Assembly (NCBI GenBank): GCA_002404015.1
Contig: DHIW01000048.1
Coordinates: forward strand, 1-39,859
Direction: 5' to 3'
Length of the DNA stretch: 39,859 nt
From: Chloroflexi bacterium UBA4736
Lineage (GTDB): Bacteria > Chloroflexota > Dormibacteria > Dormibacterales > Dormibacteraceae
Under the pieces are notes generated by a model. That model did not search any database and was not told where the DNA came from. It saw only the letters and a program-made list of their open reading frames with translations. Shown one piece after another: positions 7,921-15,638 of this stretch (position 1 is the stretch's first letter; each line of letters starts with the position of its first letter). The translations under genes were made by a program, and so were the position numbers.

Positions 7921-7949
7921 AGGCGGCCGGGACGGGTTCCCGGCCGCCT
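7921..7949. terminator. Bidirectional hairpin terminator between convergent genes
   Basis: A perfect 12-bp stem, AGGCGGCCGGGA (7921-7932) against TCCCGGCCGCCT (7938-7949), with a five-base loop CGGGT. It lies just after the secreted-protein stop (7910) and reaches into the stop codon of the convergent lipoprotein gene (7948). There is no long T-tract on either side, so termination is inferred from stem strength and position. Confidence 0.75.
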
Positions 7950-9357
7950 ACCCGCTCTTCCAGGGCAGGACGGGGATCGCCGGCCAGCCGCCGAACACCG
8001 GTTGGGTGGCGATGGGCCCCTGTACGGGGTCCAGGTAGGAACCGGGCCCGGTCAGCAGGGCCCAGAAGGCCGCGTTGGAGTCCCGGGCCCGGGCCGCCAG
8101 GCCGCCGGCGTCGAGCCCGGCCCCGTACGGCTGGCGCGGCAGCGTCGCGGCCGCCGAGGGATTGGTGTAGTAGTCGTCGGTCCCGTACAGGTTGGTCGAC
8201 GCGTAGCTGTAGATGGCGACCCCGGCGGCCCGGTTGCCGTTTGGGGAGGGGGCCAGCGCCCGGCGGATCTGGGACAGCGTGTCCTCGGGGTAGTTGAAGT
8301 AGGCGCCGACCCCGATCAGGACGCGGCGGCCGAACTGGTTGTCCTTCTCCCAGGCGGCCCACTGGTCGAACCAGGTCGCGGAGCGCGCGATCCACTCGGT
8401 GTCGTAGTTCATCGCAACGGCCAGGTCGAGCACGCCGTCGCGCAGCCAGCCGTGCCAGTCCTGGAAGACTTCCGAGTAAGCCCGCGTCCGCTGCCAGTCG
8501 GCCTCGCTGGCCGGGCCCGCTCCCCATGGGATCAGCGCCGCGCTCAGCTTCATCGCCGGCCGGGCGGTCGTGAGGTCGCGATAGAGCGAGCCCACGAACC
8601 CGGTCACCTGGTCCCGCCGCCACTGGCTCCAGGCCGGGTCGCCGGGGTCCGGCAGCCCGGACCGCCCGTTGGCGGCGTTGAAACGGGCGACCGCCAGCGG
8701 GCTGTACCCCCAGTCGCCGCCCTCGGGGTAGCGGACGAAGTCCAGGTGGAGCCCGTCGACCTGGTAGTTCCGCGCCAGTTGCATGAAGACCTCGTGCGTG
8801 TACAGAGTCGCCTCCGGGTTGCCGGGGTCCAGGTAAGGGCCAGTGGTGCCGTCGAACGTGCGGTTGCCCCAGTCTGCCGCGTGCTGGCTGTAGACCAGGC
8901 TGTGGCTGCCGACGTAGAACGTGTTCAGCCAGGCGTGCACCTCGATCCTGGGGTTGGCGGCGTGCGCCTTCTTGATCAGGTAGGCGAGGGGGTCGAACTT
9001 GGGAGGCGCGTAGATGTCCCAGGCGACCGGCTCCAGCGACTTCAGGTAGTACGCGTCGCCGGCCTTGCGGACCTGCACGAAGAGGGCATTGATCCGGGCG
9101 GCGCGGGCGGTCGTCAGCAGCTGGTCGATCTCCCCCTGAGAGTGGATGCCGTCGTGGAAAGCGTCCACCCAGAGCGCGTGGTACTCGGGCGCCCCCAGCG
9201 GAACTGGGGCTTCAGGCGTCGCCACCGGGGTCGCCGCGGCGACGGCTGGGCTGGCGTACGGGGCGGGAGCGGCGGAGCTCGGGAGAACGTTGGGCGAGCA
9301 GCCGAGGGCCAGGATAGGCAGCAGGGCCAGGAGTCTTCGCAGCACGAGCGCAGCCAT
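7948..9357 (-). CDS. Glycoside hydrolase-like lipoprotein (GHL10/DUF187 family)
   Basis: Surface lipoprotein of 469 residues. The N-terminus MAALVLRRLLALLPILALGC is a lipoprotein signal with cysteine 20 as the lipid anchor, followed by an Ala/Pro/Thr linker. From about residue 55 a TIM-barrel domain shows EYHALWVDAFHDGI, NALFVQVRKAGDAYY, EVHAWLNTFYVG, YQVDGLHLDFVRYPEGGDWGYS and LDLAVAMNYDTEW. These match the YngK/DUF187 glycosidase-like family, thought to act on cell-wall or extracellular polysaccharide. Two acidic residues in LHLDFVRYPE are likely active-site parts by family analogy. It stands alone on the minus strand, ending in the shared hairpin at 7921-7949. The substrate is unknown. Confidence 0.9.
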   Translation of the reverse strand: MAALVLRRLLALLPILALGCSPNVLPSSAAPAPYASPAVAAATPVATPEAPVPLGAPEYHALWVDAFHDGIHSQGEIDQLLTTARAARINALFVQVRKAGDAYYLKSLEPVAWDIYAPPKFDPLAYLIKKAHAANPRIEVHAWLNTFYVGSHSLVYSQHAADWGNRTFDGTTGPYLDPGNPEATLYTHEVFMQLARNYQVDGLHLDFVRYPEGGDWGYSPLAVARFNAANGRSGLPDPGDPAWSQWRRDQVTGFVGSLYRDLTTARPAMKLSAALIPWGAGPASEADWQRTRAYSEVFQDWHGWLRDGVLDLAVAMNYDTEWIARSATWFDQWAAWEKDNQFGRRVLIGVGAYFNYPEDTLSQIRRALAPSPNGNRAAGVAIYSYASTNLYGTDDYYTNPSAAATLPRQPYGAGLDAGGLAARARDSNAAFWALLTGPGSYLDPVQGPIATQPVFGGWPAIPVLPWKSG

Positions 9358-9392
9358 TATGCAGATGCGCCCCGACGCCCGCGCCCCCCTTG

Positions 9393-10331
9393 CTACGAAC
9401 TGGCGTAAGTGTGTTCGAAGATCGTGGCCGGATCCCCCTCCGGCGCCGCCTCCGCCTGCTCGGCCGCCTCCCGGGCCGCCGTCATCGCCTCCTCGTCGAG
9501 CGCGTCGGCCACTGCCGCGGGCAGCTTGTCGCGGAGCAGGCGCAGGGGATCCCTGAGCCGGGCCTTTTGGACCTCTTCCTGCGATCGGTAGCGGGTGTCG
9601 TCGTCGTTCGAGGTGTTGGGCAGGAAGCGGTAGCAGCGCGCCTCGACCAGGCTGGGGCCGTCCCCCAACCGGGCCCGCTCGACCGCTCTGCTGGCGGCCG
9701 CGTGTACCGCCTCGACGTCCATCCCGTCCACGCTCTCACCTGGCATGCCGTAGCCGGCCGCCCGAGCCACCAGGTCGGGCCGCGAGGATTCCAGGTGGCT
9801 GGGCACCGACTGCGTGTACCCGTTGCTCTCGACGCAGAAGACGCAGGGCAGCCGGTGCACCGCGGCGAAGTTCATCGCCTCGTGCACCTCGCCCTTCTGG
9901 GCGCCCCCGTCGCCAAAGGAGATCCAGGTCACCGAGTCCTCACCCAGGAGGCGCGAGCCCCAGGCGATACCCACTCCGTGGGTCACGTGGTTGGGCTGGG
10001 GGCCCTGCAGCGAGACGATCCTCAGCTGCCGGGAGCCGAAGTGGGCGTAGGGCTGGCGGCCCCCGCCGCAGGGGTCCCCGGCCCGCGCGAAGAAATGCAG
10101 CATCACCTGCAGGGGCTCCAGGCCGTGCACGAGCATCGCCGAGAGGTCGCGGTAGTGGGGGGCGATGAAGTCGTGCCCGCGCCGCAGCGCGCTCGCGTAG
10201 CCGATCCCGATCGCTTCGTGGCCGGCGCAGGGGACGGCGAAGTGAGCCCGTCCCGAGCGGGCCAGCCGCCACATGACCTCGTCGAGCTGGCGGGCCAGCG
10301 TCATCTGGCGGTAGGCCTGCTCCAGGTCCAT
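9393..10331 (-). CDS. Thiamine-diphosphate dehydrogenase E1 alpha subunit (2-oxoacid or acetoin type)
   Basis: Protein of 312 residues matching the alpha subunit of E1 in 2-oxoacid or acetoin dehydrogenase complexes. Seen: the N-terminal RQMTLARQLDEVMWRL, the HYRDLSAML segment, and the thiamine-diphosphate/Mg motif starting GDGGAQKGEVHEAMNF and ending CVESNGYTQS. The C-terminal LPNTSNDDDTRYRSQEEV is the usual E1 alpha loop. An E1 beta partner is required by the family, and none is in the window. The only lipoyl protein nearby (6279-6965) lacks a working acyltransferase domain. It starts one base after the methyltransferase stop and is the last gene of the minus-strand liv cluster. The complex and substrate are unresolved. 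Confidence 0.9.
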   Translation of the reverse strand: MDLEQAYRQMTLARQLDEVMWRLARSGRAHFAVPCAGHEAIGIGYASALRRGHDFIAPHYRDLSAMLVHGLEPLQVMLHFFARAGDPCGGGRQPYAHFGSRQLRIVSLQGPQPNHVTHGVGIAWGSRLLGEDSVTWISFGDGGAQKGEVHEAMNFAAVHRLPCVFCVESNGYTQSVPSHLESSRPDLVARAAGYGMPGESVDGMDVEAVHAAASRAVERARLGDGPSLVEARCYRFLPNTSNDDDTRYRSQEEVQKARLRDPLRLLRDKLPAAVADALDEEAMTAAREAAEQAEAAPEGDPATIFEHTYASS

Positions 10332-10332
10332 C

Positions 10333-11136
10333 TCAGGCGACAGCGTAGATCACGAGCCCGACCGCCTCGCGCTCGATCGGACCGCCCCCATAGCGCCGGC
10401 GGAGCGCTTTCCTGGCCTCCCGCTGAAAGGCCTCCACGCGGGCCGGCTCGGTCAGCTCGATCCGCGAGGCCAGGTCCCAGAAGCTGGCGGCGAGCTCGAC
10501 GGCGTGGTCGGCATCCCGCCAGACGATCGGCTCCGAGGCGCGCTCCACCTCGACCCGCTCGAAGCCGGCCTCGAGCAGCGCCTCTCGCAAGCCTGCGGGG
10601 TCCACGACCAGGGCGCGGGCCCGCTCGTGGCCCGAGATCGCCGGTCGGGGCGCCAGCCAGCGTTCGGCCACGTCGGCGATATCGTCACTGCGGGGAGCCA
10701 ACTGAGGAAGCGTGGCGCCCAGGCGGCCACCCGCTTTGAGCACCCGCCGTGCCTCGGCGAAAGCGCGATCGAGGTCGGACATGAACTGGTAGCCGTGCCC
10801 GCAGACCGCCGCGTCGAAGCTGGCGTCAGGGAACTCCAGGTGCTCGCCGTCCATCAGCAGGAAGCGGGCGCCCGCGACGTCGCGCCGGGCCAGCTCGAGC
10901 ATGCCCTCGGCCAGGTCGATGCCGACCAGGTCGGCTCCGCCTGCGACCAGCACCGCGGCCAGGTTGCCCGGCCCGCAGGCGATGTCGAGCACCCGCTCGC
11001 CCCGGCGGACCGCGATCAGCTCCAGCATCCGGTTGCGGGCCGCCTCTCCGCCCGCTGCCCGGATCGCGGCGTGCCGCCGGGCGTAGGCCGCCGCATGGCG
11101 GCTGAAGACGCCCGGGAAGAGCTCCTTGGCCCTCAC
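10333..11136 (-). CDS. Class I SAM-dependent methyltransferase (UbiE-like)
   Basis: Methyltransferase of 267 residues. Motif I VLDIACGPGNLAAVLV, a VGIDLAEGMLELAR acidic strand, the DGEHLEFPDASFDAAVCGHGYQFM post-motif and RVLKAGGRLGATL are all present and resemble UbiE/MenG and related quinone or small-molecule methyltransferases. The start is GTG 11136, overlapping the livM stop as GTGA; an in-frame start at 11172 would overlap more and add residues with no family match. A menaquinone pathway without an evident menG is present further along, so a demethylmenaquinone role is possible. The location in a liv/E1 operon gives no support for it. Confidence 0.88.
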   Translation of the reverse strand: MRAKELFPGVFSRHAAAYARRHAAIRAAGGEAARNRMLELIAVRRGERVLDIACGPGNLAAVLVAGGADLVGIDLAEGMLELARRDVAGARFLLMDGEHLEFPDASFDAAVCGHGYQFMSDLDRAFAEARRVLKAGGRLGATLPQLAPRSDDIADVAERWLAPRPAISGHERARALVVDPAGLREALLEAGFERVEVERASEPIVWRDADHAVELAASFWDLASRIELTEPARVEAFQREARKALRRRYGGGPIEREAVGLVIYAVA

Positions 11137-12137
11137 GTGTCGGCTGCGGACGGCTGCAGCCGGCGCCGCCACCCGGAGACTCGGCCCACCAGCGCCGGCA
11201 GCAGACCGTCGGGGAGGAAGAGCATCACCACGATCAGCAGCCCGGCGTACACGGCGTACGTGAGCACCGCGGGCGCGTGGGTGGGCATGCCGGGTTGGGC
11301 GCCCAGGTCCCTCAGGAACTGCACGACCAGGGTGATCAGGGCAGCGCCGAAGAGCGAGCCCCAGACCGCGCCCAGGCCGCCGATCGCCGCCATCACGAGG
11401 AACTGGATCGAGAGCAGGACAGGGAACGAGCCGGGCGATATGTAGCTCAGAAAAAAGCCGTAGATGCCGCCGGCCAGCCCTGCGTAGGCGGCGCTGAGGG
11501 CGAAGATCTTCAGCTTGTAGGAGCCCACCGGCACACCGGAGGCGGCGGCCGCGATCTCACTGGTGGCCAGCGCTCGCAGCCCGCGGCCGGGCCTCGAGTC
11601 GACCAGGTTGCGCGAGATCAGAAGCACCCCGGCGGCCGCTGCCCAGGTCAGGTAGGCGTACTGGATCGGGCTGTCCAAGGCGACGGGTCCCAGGCCCAGT
11701 GCTGGGATCCCGGACAGCCCGATGTCGCCACCTGTTACCTGCTTGGCCTCGCCGATGACCGAGAGCACGATCAGCTGGAAGGCCAGCGTGGCGAAGGCCA
11801 GGTAGTGCCCGCGCAGGCGGAGCAGCGGCACGCCCATTAGCGCGCCCACGCCGCCGGCGGCGATGGGGGCGGCCAGCAGTGCGAGCGCGGGTGGCAGCCC
11901 GCGCTTCGCGAGCAGCGCCGCCGCGTATGCGCCGATGGCGTAGAAGGCGGCCTGGCCAAGCGAGACCTGGCCGGCGAAGCCCATGAGCAGTGACAGCCCG
12001 GCGACCACCATGGTGGCCAGCCCGATGAAGACGTAGATGGTCAGCTGGGAGTCGCTCAGCACCTGGGGCAGGAGCAGCGTCACTACAGCCAGCAGCACGC
12101 CCAGGCCGATCCCCAGCGACGGCCTGGGGAGCCTCAC
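11133..12137 (-). CDS. livM: Branched-chain amino acid-type ABC transporter permease, LivM family
   Basis: Inner-membrane permease of 334 residues with many hydrophobic segments. The LivM signature stretch VVAGLSLLMGFAGQVSLGQAAFYAIGAYAAALL is followed by MGVPLLRLRGHYLAFATLAF and GGDIGLSGIP. It pairs with LivH to form the channel of an uptake system for branched-chain amino acids, or often for aromatic or dicarboxylic compounds. The GTG start at 12137 overlaps the livH stop as GTGA, and its own TGA overlaps the methyltransferase start, so translation is coupled along the operon. No periplasmic binding protein is encoded in the window, so the ligand cannot be deduced. Confidence 0.92.
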   Translation of the reverse strand: MRLPRPSLGIGLGVLLAVVTLLLPQVLSDSQLTIYVFIGLATMVVAGLSLLMGFAGQVSLGQAAFYAIGAYAAALLAKRGLPPALALLAAPIAAGGVGALMGVPLLRLRGHYLAFATLAFQLIVLSVIGEAKQVTGGDIGLSGIPALGLGPVALDSPIQYAYLTWAAAAGVLLISRNLVDSRPGRGLRALATSEIAAAASGVPVGSYKLKIFALSAAYAGLAGGIYGFFLSYISPGSFPVLLSIQFLVMAAIGGLGAVWGSLFGAALITLVVQFLRDLGAQPGMPTHAPAVLTYAVYAGLLIVVMLFLPDGLLPALVGRVSGWRRRLQPSAADT

Positions 12138-12982
12138 TCGATCTCCGTCCGGCGGCTGGCCTGCCAGACCATGATCACGATGATCAGCGCCAGCGCCATA
12201 CCGGTCTGGTAGCTGGCCCGGAAGTACCCCGCCACCATCGCTTCGGCGATTCCCAGCACGAGGCCGCCTACCAGTGCGGTGCCCGGCCGCTGCAGGCCGC
12301 CGAAGATGGCGGCGGCAAAGCCGTTGATTGCGATCTCGACGTCGGAGTCGAAGCCGATCTGGCGCAGCGGCGTGATCAGCACGCCTGCCAACCCGCCCAG
12401 GGCCCCCCCGAGCGCGAAGGCGATCAGGCCCATCCGCGTCACGTTGATCCCGGCGAGGCGGGCCGCGTAGGGGTTGCTGGCGCAGGCGGTCAGCGCCTTG
12501 CCGATGTACGTGCGGCCGAAGAACAGCGCCAGCCCCGCGAAGGTGAGCGCCGTCACGGCCACGATCAGGATGTACTGGTACTGCATCGAGAACCCGCCGT
12601 TGCGGTACGAGCCGCGCACCCCGTCGATAGAGATCGGCTGGTCGCCCCAGATCACGATGATCAGCGCGTAGCTGGCGATTCCCAGGCCGAGCGTGATGAT
12701 CAGAGACGCCAGCGGCGGGGTGCCCCGCTTCCCGATCGCAACCACGCCGACGATCAGACCGATGCCGGCCGCCCCAGCCACCGCGATGGCCTCCGCCAGC
12801 ACGTGGGGCACCGAGGCCCGGAGCAGGGCGTAGGCCATGAAGCCGGCCATGATCGCGAACACGCCCTGGGCGAAGTTCACGACCCGGGTGACGCGGTGGA
12901 TGGCGACGAAGCCGGTCGCCACCAGGGCGAACGCGCAGCCGGTGGCGATGCCGGTCGTCAGGTAGACGAGAAAGTTCGTCAA
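12134..12982 (-). CDS. livH: Branched-chain amino acid-type ABC transporter permease, LivH family
   Basis: Membrane permease of 282 residues. The family segments HRVTRVVNFAQGVFAIMAGFMAY near the N-terminus and MGLIAFALGGALGGLAGVLITPL in the EAA-like loop region are seen, with eight or so hydrophobic helices. I use the TTG start at 12982 (TTG ACG AAC) because it overlaps the livF stop as TTGA and begins where LivH proteins begin. A longer in-frame start at 13111 would add an Arg/Gly-rich leader that is antiparallel noise inside livF. Partner of LivM, LivF and LivG in one operon. Confidence 0.9.
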   Translation of the reverse strand: MTNFLVYLTTGIATGCAFALVATGFVAIHRVTRVVNFAQGVFAIMAGFMAYALLRASVPHVLAEAIAVAGAAGIGLIVGVVAIGKRGTPPLASLIITLGLGIASYALIIVIWGDQPISIDGVRGSYRNGGFSMQYQYILIVAVTALTFAGLALFFGRTYIGKALTACASNPYAARLAGINVTRMGLIAFALGGALGGLAGVLITPLRQIGFDSDVEIAINGFAAAIFGGLQRPGTALVGGLVLGIAEAMVAGYFRASYQTGMALALIIVIMVWQASRRTEIE

Positions 12983-13656
12983 GCCAAGGCGTCCTCGACG
13001 TCCACCGCCCCGCCCAGGTAGGCGGCCTGTACCGCCTGGCTGCGGCGCAGCTCGTCCGAGGGCCCGCTCATGGCGATCCGGCCCGCTTCCAGCACGTAGG
13101 CTCGCGGGCACAGCTCCAGGGCGAGGCGGGCGTTCTGCTCCACCAGGAGCACCGCCATGCCGGTCTGCTCGCTGAGCCGCTTCACGTGCGTGGCCAGGCT
13201 GTCGACCACCAGCGGCGCCAGTCCGAATGAAAGCTCGTCCACGGCCAGCAGGTCCGGCTGCGCCATCAGCGCCCGGCCGACCGCCACCATCTGCTGCTCG
13301 CCGCCGGAGAGGGTGCCCGCGGCCCGGTTCCGCATCTCCAGCAGCAGCGGGAAGAGTTCGTAGATCGGTCTCGGGTCGCGCTTCTTCAACGACCAGGCGC
13401 CGAGCCGCAGGTTGTCCTCGACCGAGAGGTCGCCGAAGAGCTGGCGCCCCTCGGGGACCTGGGCCAGCCGGCCCTCCAGCCGGTAGGAGCCGGCCGCCGG
13501 CTTCAGGATCCCCGAAATGGTGTTTAGAAGGGTGGACTTGCCGGCCCCGTTGGGCCCCACCAGTGCCACCATCTCGCCCCTGGCCACCTCCAGCGAGACC
13601 CCGTCGAGGGCGACCGCCGACCCATAGCGCACGACCAGGTCGCTGACGCTAAGCAC
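12979..13656 (-). CDS. livF: ABC transporter ATP-binding protein, LivF family (shortened)
   Basis: ATPase of 225 residues powering the LivH-LivM permease. Walker A GPNGAGKSTLLNT, signature LSGGEQQMVAVGRAL, Walker B LLAVDELSFGLAP (DEL where DEP is usual) and VLLVEQNARLAL are present. Between Walker A and the QVPEGRQLF segment the protein reads SGILKPAAGSYRLEGRLAQVPEGR, lacking about 14 residues that normally form a surface loop in LivF. The GTG start at 13656 overlaps the livG stop by 8 bases. Motifs needed for ATP hydrolysis are intact, so it should work despite the short loop. Confidence 0.92.
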   Translation of the reverse strand: MLSVSDLVVRYGSAVALDGVSLEVARGEMVALVGPNGAGKSTLLNTISGILKPAAGSYRLEGRLAQVPEGRQLFGDLSVEDNLRLGAWSLKKRDPRPIYELFPLLLEMRNRAAGTLSGGEQQMVAVGRALMAQPDLLAVDELSFGLAPLVVDSLATHVKRLSEQTGMAVLLVEQNARLALELCPRAYVLEAGRIAMSGPSDELRRSQAVQAAYLGGAVDVEDALA

Positions 13657-14413
13657 TGGCTTTTTCCCGGCCCAGGTAGGCGGCCACGACGGCGGGGTCG
13701 CGGCGGATCTCAGCCGGTGGTCCTTCGGCGATGACGCGCCCCCTGTCCATCACGGTGATCCGCGAGGCCAGGCGCGTCACGAACGCAACGTCGTGCTCGA
13801 CCAGCAGCACGGTGAGGCCCTCCCCGCGGAGCTGCTCGATCAAGCCTGACAGCGCCTCGCGCTCGGCGCCCCGCAGGCCCGAGGCGGGCTCGTCGAGGAG
13901 CAGCAGGCGAGGCCCTCCGCACAGGGCGCGGGCCACCTGAACGGCGCGCTGCAGGCCGAGCGGAAGCGACTGCGCGCTGCGGCCGGCGTGGGCGGTGATC
14001 CCAGCCCGCTGCAGGGAAGCCTCGGCCTTCTCCCGGATCGCGCGCTCCTCGCGGCGATGCCGGGGCAGCCGCAGGGCCGCTTCGAGGAATCCGTGGTGGG
14101 TCGAGCATTGGGCGCCCACCATCACGTTCTCGAGCACGCTCATGCCTCGGAACAGCCGCACCGACTGGAAGGCGATGGCGATGCCGAGGCGGGCGCGTTC
14201 GTGGGCCGGCAGGTGCTCGATACGCCGGCCGTCGAAAGCGACCGCGCCTGTGTTGGGCCGCAGGTGACCGGTGATCAGCGCGAACAGGGTCGACTTGCCG
14301 GCGCCGTTGGGCCCGATGATCCCGTGCAGCTCGCCCTGCGCGACCCGCACCGACACGTCGTTTACGGCCACCACCCCACCGAACCGCCGCGTCAGGCTTT
14401 CGGTCTCGAGCAC
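13649..14413 (-). CDS. livG: ABC transporter ATP-binding protein, LivG family
   Basis: ATPase of 254 residues, the first gene of the minus-strand liv operon. Walker A GPNGAGKSTLFALI, Q-loop IAFQSVRLFRGMSVLENVMVG, signature LPLGLQRAVQVARAL, Walker B RLLLLDEPASGL and the switch histidine in VLLVEHDVAFV are all visible. The family C-terminus GPPAEIRRDPAVVAAYLG is complete. The start is GTG 14413, with a 34-base gap from the amidase stop at 14448. The two ATPases, two permeases and missing binding protein suggest an orphan or remotely supplied uptake system. Confidence 0.94.
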   Translation of the reverse strand: MLETESLTRRFGGVVAVNDVSVRVAQGELHGIIGPNGAGKSTLFALITGHLRPNTGAVAFDGRRIEHLPAHERARLGIAIAFQSVRLFRGMSVLENVMVGAQCSTHHGFLEAALRLPRHRREERAIREKAEASLQRAGITAHAGRSAQSLPLGLQRAVQVARALCGGPRLLLLDEPASGLRGAEREALSGLIEQLRGEGLTVLLVEHDVAFVTRLASRITVMDRGRVIAEGPPAEIRRDPAVVAAYLGREKASA

Positions 14414-14447
14414 GCTGGGAGGTTAAACCCGGATCGGTGGCAGCGGG

Positions 14448-15503
14448 TTAGACCCAGGCGGCCTCGACAGCGAGGGCGACCGCCACCAGGGCCGCCTCCT
14501 GCCCGAAATGTCCCACCACCTGGATGCCGACCGGCAGCCCCTCGACCGGTGCCGGCACCGCGACCACAGGCTGTCCCGTGGAGTTGAAGGGCCGGGTCAG
14601 GGCGGTCAGGTCGGCCCGGTCGTAGTCGCTGCCGATGGGCGGCGCTACGATCCGCGTGGTGGGGAGGATGAAGGCGTCGACGTCCGCCATCGCCGCCTCC
14701 ATCTCGACCCGCAGCCGCGACTGCTCGGCGAGGGCGTCGACGTATGCCGAGCGGCTGGTCTGGAGACCCAGCCGGAGCAGCCGGAGGACGTCTTGGCCGT
14801 ACTTGTCAGGGTGCTCCTCCAGCCAGCGCCGGTGGAAGGCGGCCGCCTCCACGAGGAGGATCGTCAACCCTGCCGCGCCGGCCCTCTCCAGGTCCGGGGC
14901 GGCGATCTCGGGGATCCGGCCCGAGACCTTTTTCCAGGCGGCGGTGGTCGGCTCATCCAGGCCCTCCAGCCAGCCGGCCGGAGTGGCCACCCGGAAGGCA
15001 TCGAGGGGACGGGCTGCCGGCGGCAGCAGGCCCGTCAGCTCCGACATCTGCTCCAGCGCCAGCGCCGCCGAGCGAACATCGGGCGCCAGCGGGCCCAAGG
15101 TGTCGAGCGAGCGGCTGAGCGGGATCACGCCCTCGGTGTCGATCGTCCCGAGCGTGGGCTTGATCCCGACGCAGCCGCAGAGCGAGGCGGGGATCCGGAT
15201 GGAGCCGCCGGTGTCGCTGCCGACCGCCCAGTCCACCAGGCCTGCGGCGACCGCGGCGGCCGAGCCGCCCGAGGAGCCGCCCGGGACCCGGCTCAGGTCG
15301 TGGGGGTTGCGGACCGGGCCGTAGTGAGGGTTGGCGCTGGTGACGCCGAACGCCCACTCGTGGAGATTGGTCTTTCCCACCATGACGCAGCCGGCCTCCC
15401 GCATCCGCTTCACCACCGGAGCGTCGTCGGGACTGGGCTCCGCGGCCAGGATGATGCCGCCGCCTGTGGTGACGGTGCCGCGCACGTTGACGAGGTCCTT
15501 CAC
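14448..15503 (-). CDS. Amidase signature family protein (start uncertain, N-terminus longer)
   Basis: Amide hydrolase with the Ser-cisSer-Lys triad. The Gly/Ser-rich signature VPGGSSGGSAAAVAAGLVDWAVGSDTGGSIRIPA holds both serines, and the catalytic lysine is in VKDLVNVRG. Starting at GTG 15503 would put that lysine at residue 2, which is implausible. The frame stays open upstream to the peptidase stop at 15639 and looks like a normal amidase N-terminus, giving about 390 residues in all; see the adjoining entry. The C-terminus LPVGIQVVGHFGQEAAL is complete. It resembles GatA/AtzF relatives, but no GatB or GatC is present, so a stand-alone amidase is likely. Its substrate is unknown. Confidence 0.85.
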   Translation of the reverse strand: MKDLVNVRGTVTTGGGIILAAEPSPDDAPVVKRMREAGCVMVGKTNLHEWAFGVTSANPHYGPVRNPHDLSRVPGGSSGGSAAAVAAGLVDWAVGSDTGGSIRIPASLCGCVGIKPTLGTIDTEGVIPLSRSLDTLGPLAPDVRSAALALEQMSELTGLLPPAARPLDAFRVATPAGWLEGLDEPTTAAWKKVSGRIPEIAAPDLERAGAAGLTILLVEAAAFHRRWLEEHPDKYGQDVLRLLRLGLQTSRSAYVDALAEQSRLRVEMEAAMADVDAFILPTTRIVAPPIGSDYDRADLTALTRPFNSTGQPVVAVPAPVEGLPVGIQVVGHFGQEAALVAVALAVEAAWV

Positions 15504-15638
15504 GCCGACAGCGGGACCCGGACCCTCCTCGTCGGTCAGGCTGATGAAGGCGTTCAGGTTCTCGCGTTCCCGGATGCGGGCGCGCGATTCCTCAGCGTTC
15601 AGGGGGACACCCGCGAAATCACGGATCTCGACTGGATC
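15504..15638 (-). other. In-frame N-terminal part of the amidase lacking an ATG/GTG/TTG start
   Basis: In the amidase frame these 45 codons read DPVEIRDFAGVPLNAEES and then RENLNAFISLTDEEGPGP, which match the opening of amidase signature proteins. No ATG, GTG or TTG occurs before codon 15503. Candidate starts are GTC 15632, ATC 15626 or CTG 15602. An AAGGTGGAGG in the end of the peptidase gene (about 15646-15656) is well placed as ribosome binding site for the first. The preceding TGA (15639-15641) is in the same frame. Either a non-standard start is used or one base differs from the true sequence. Confidence 0.6.
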
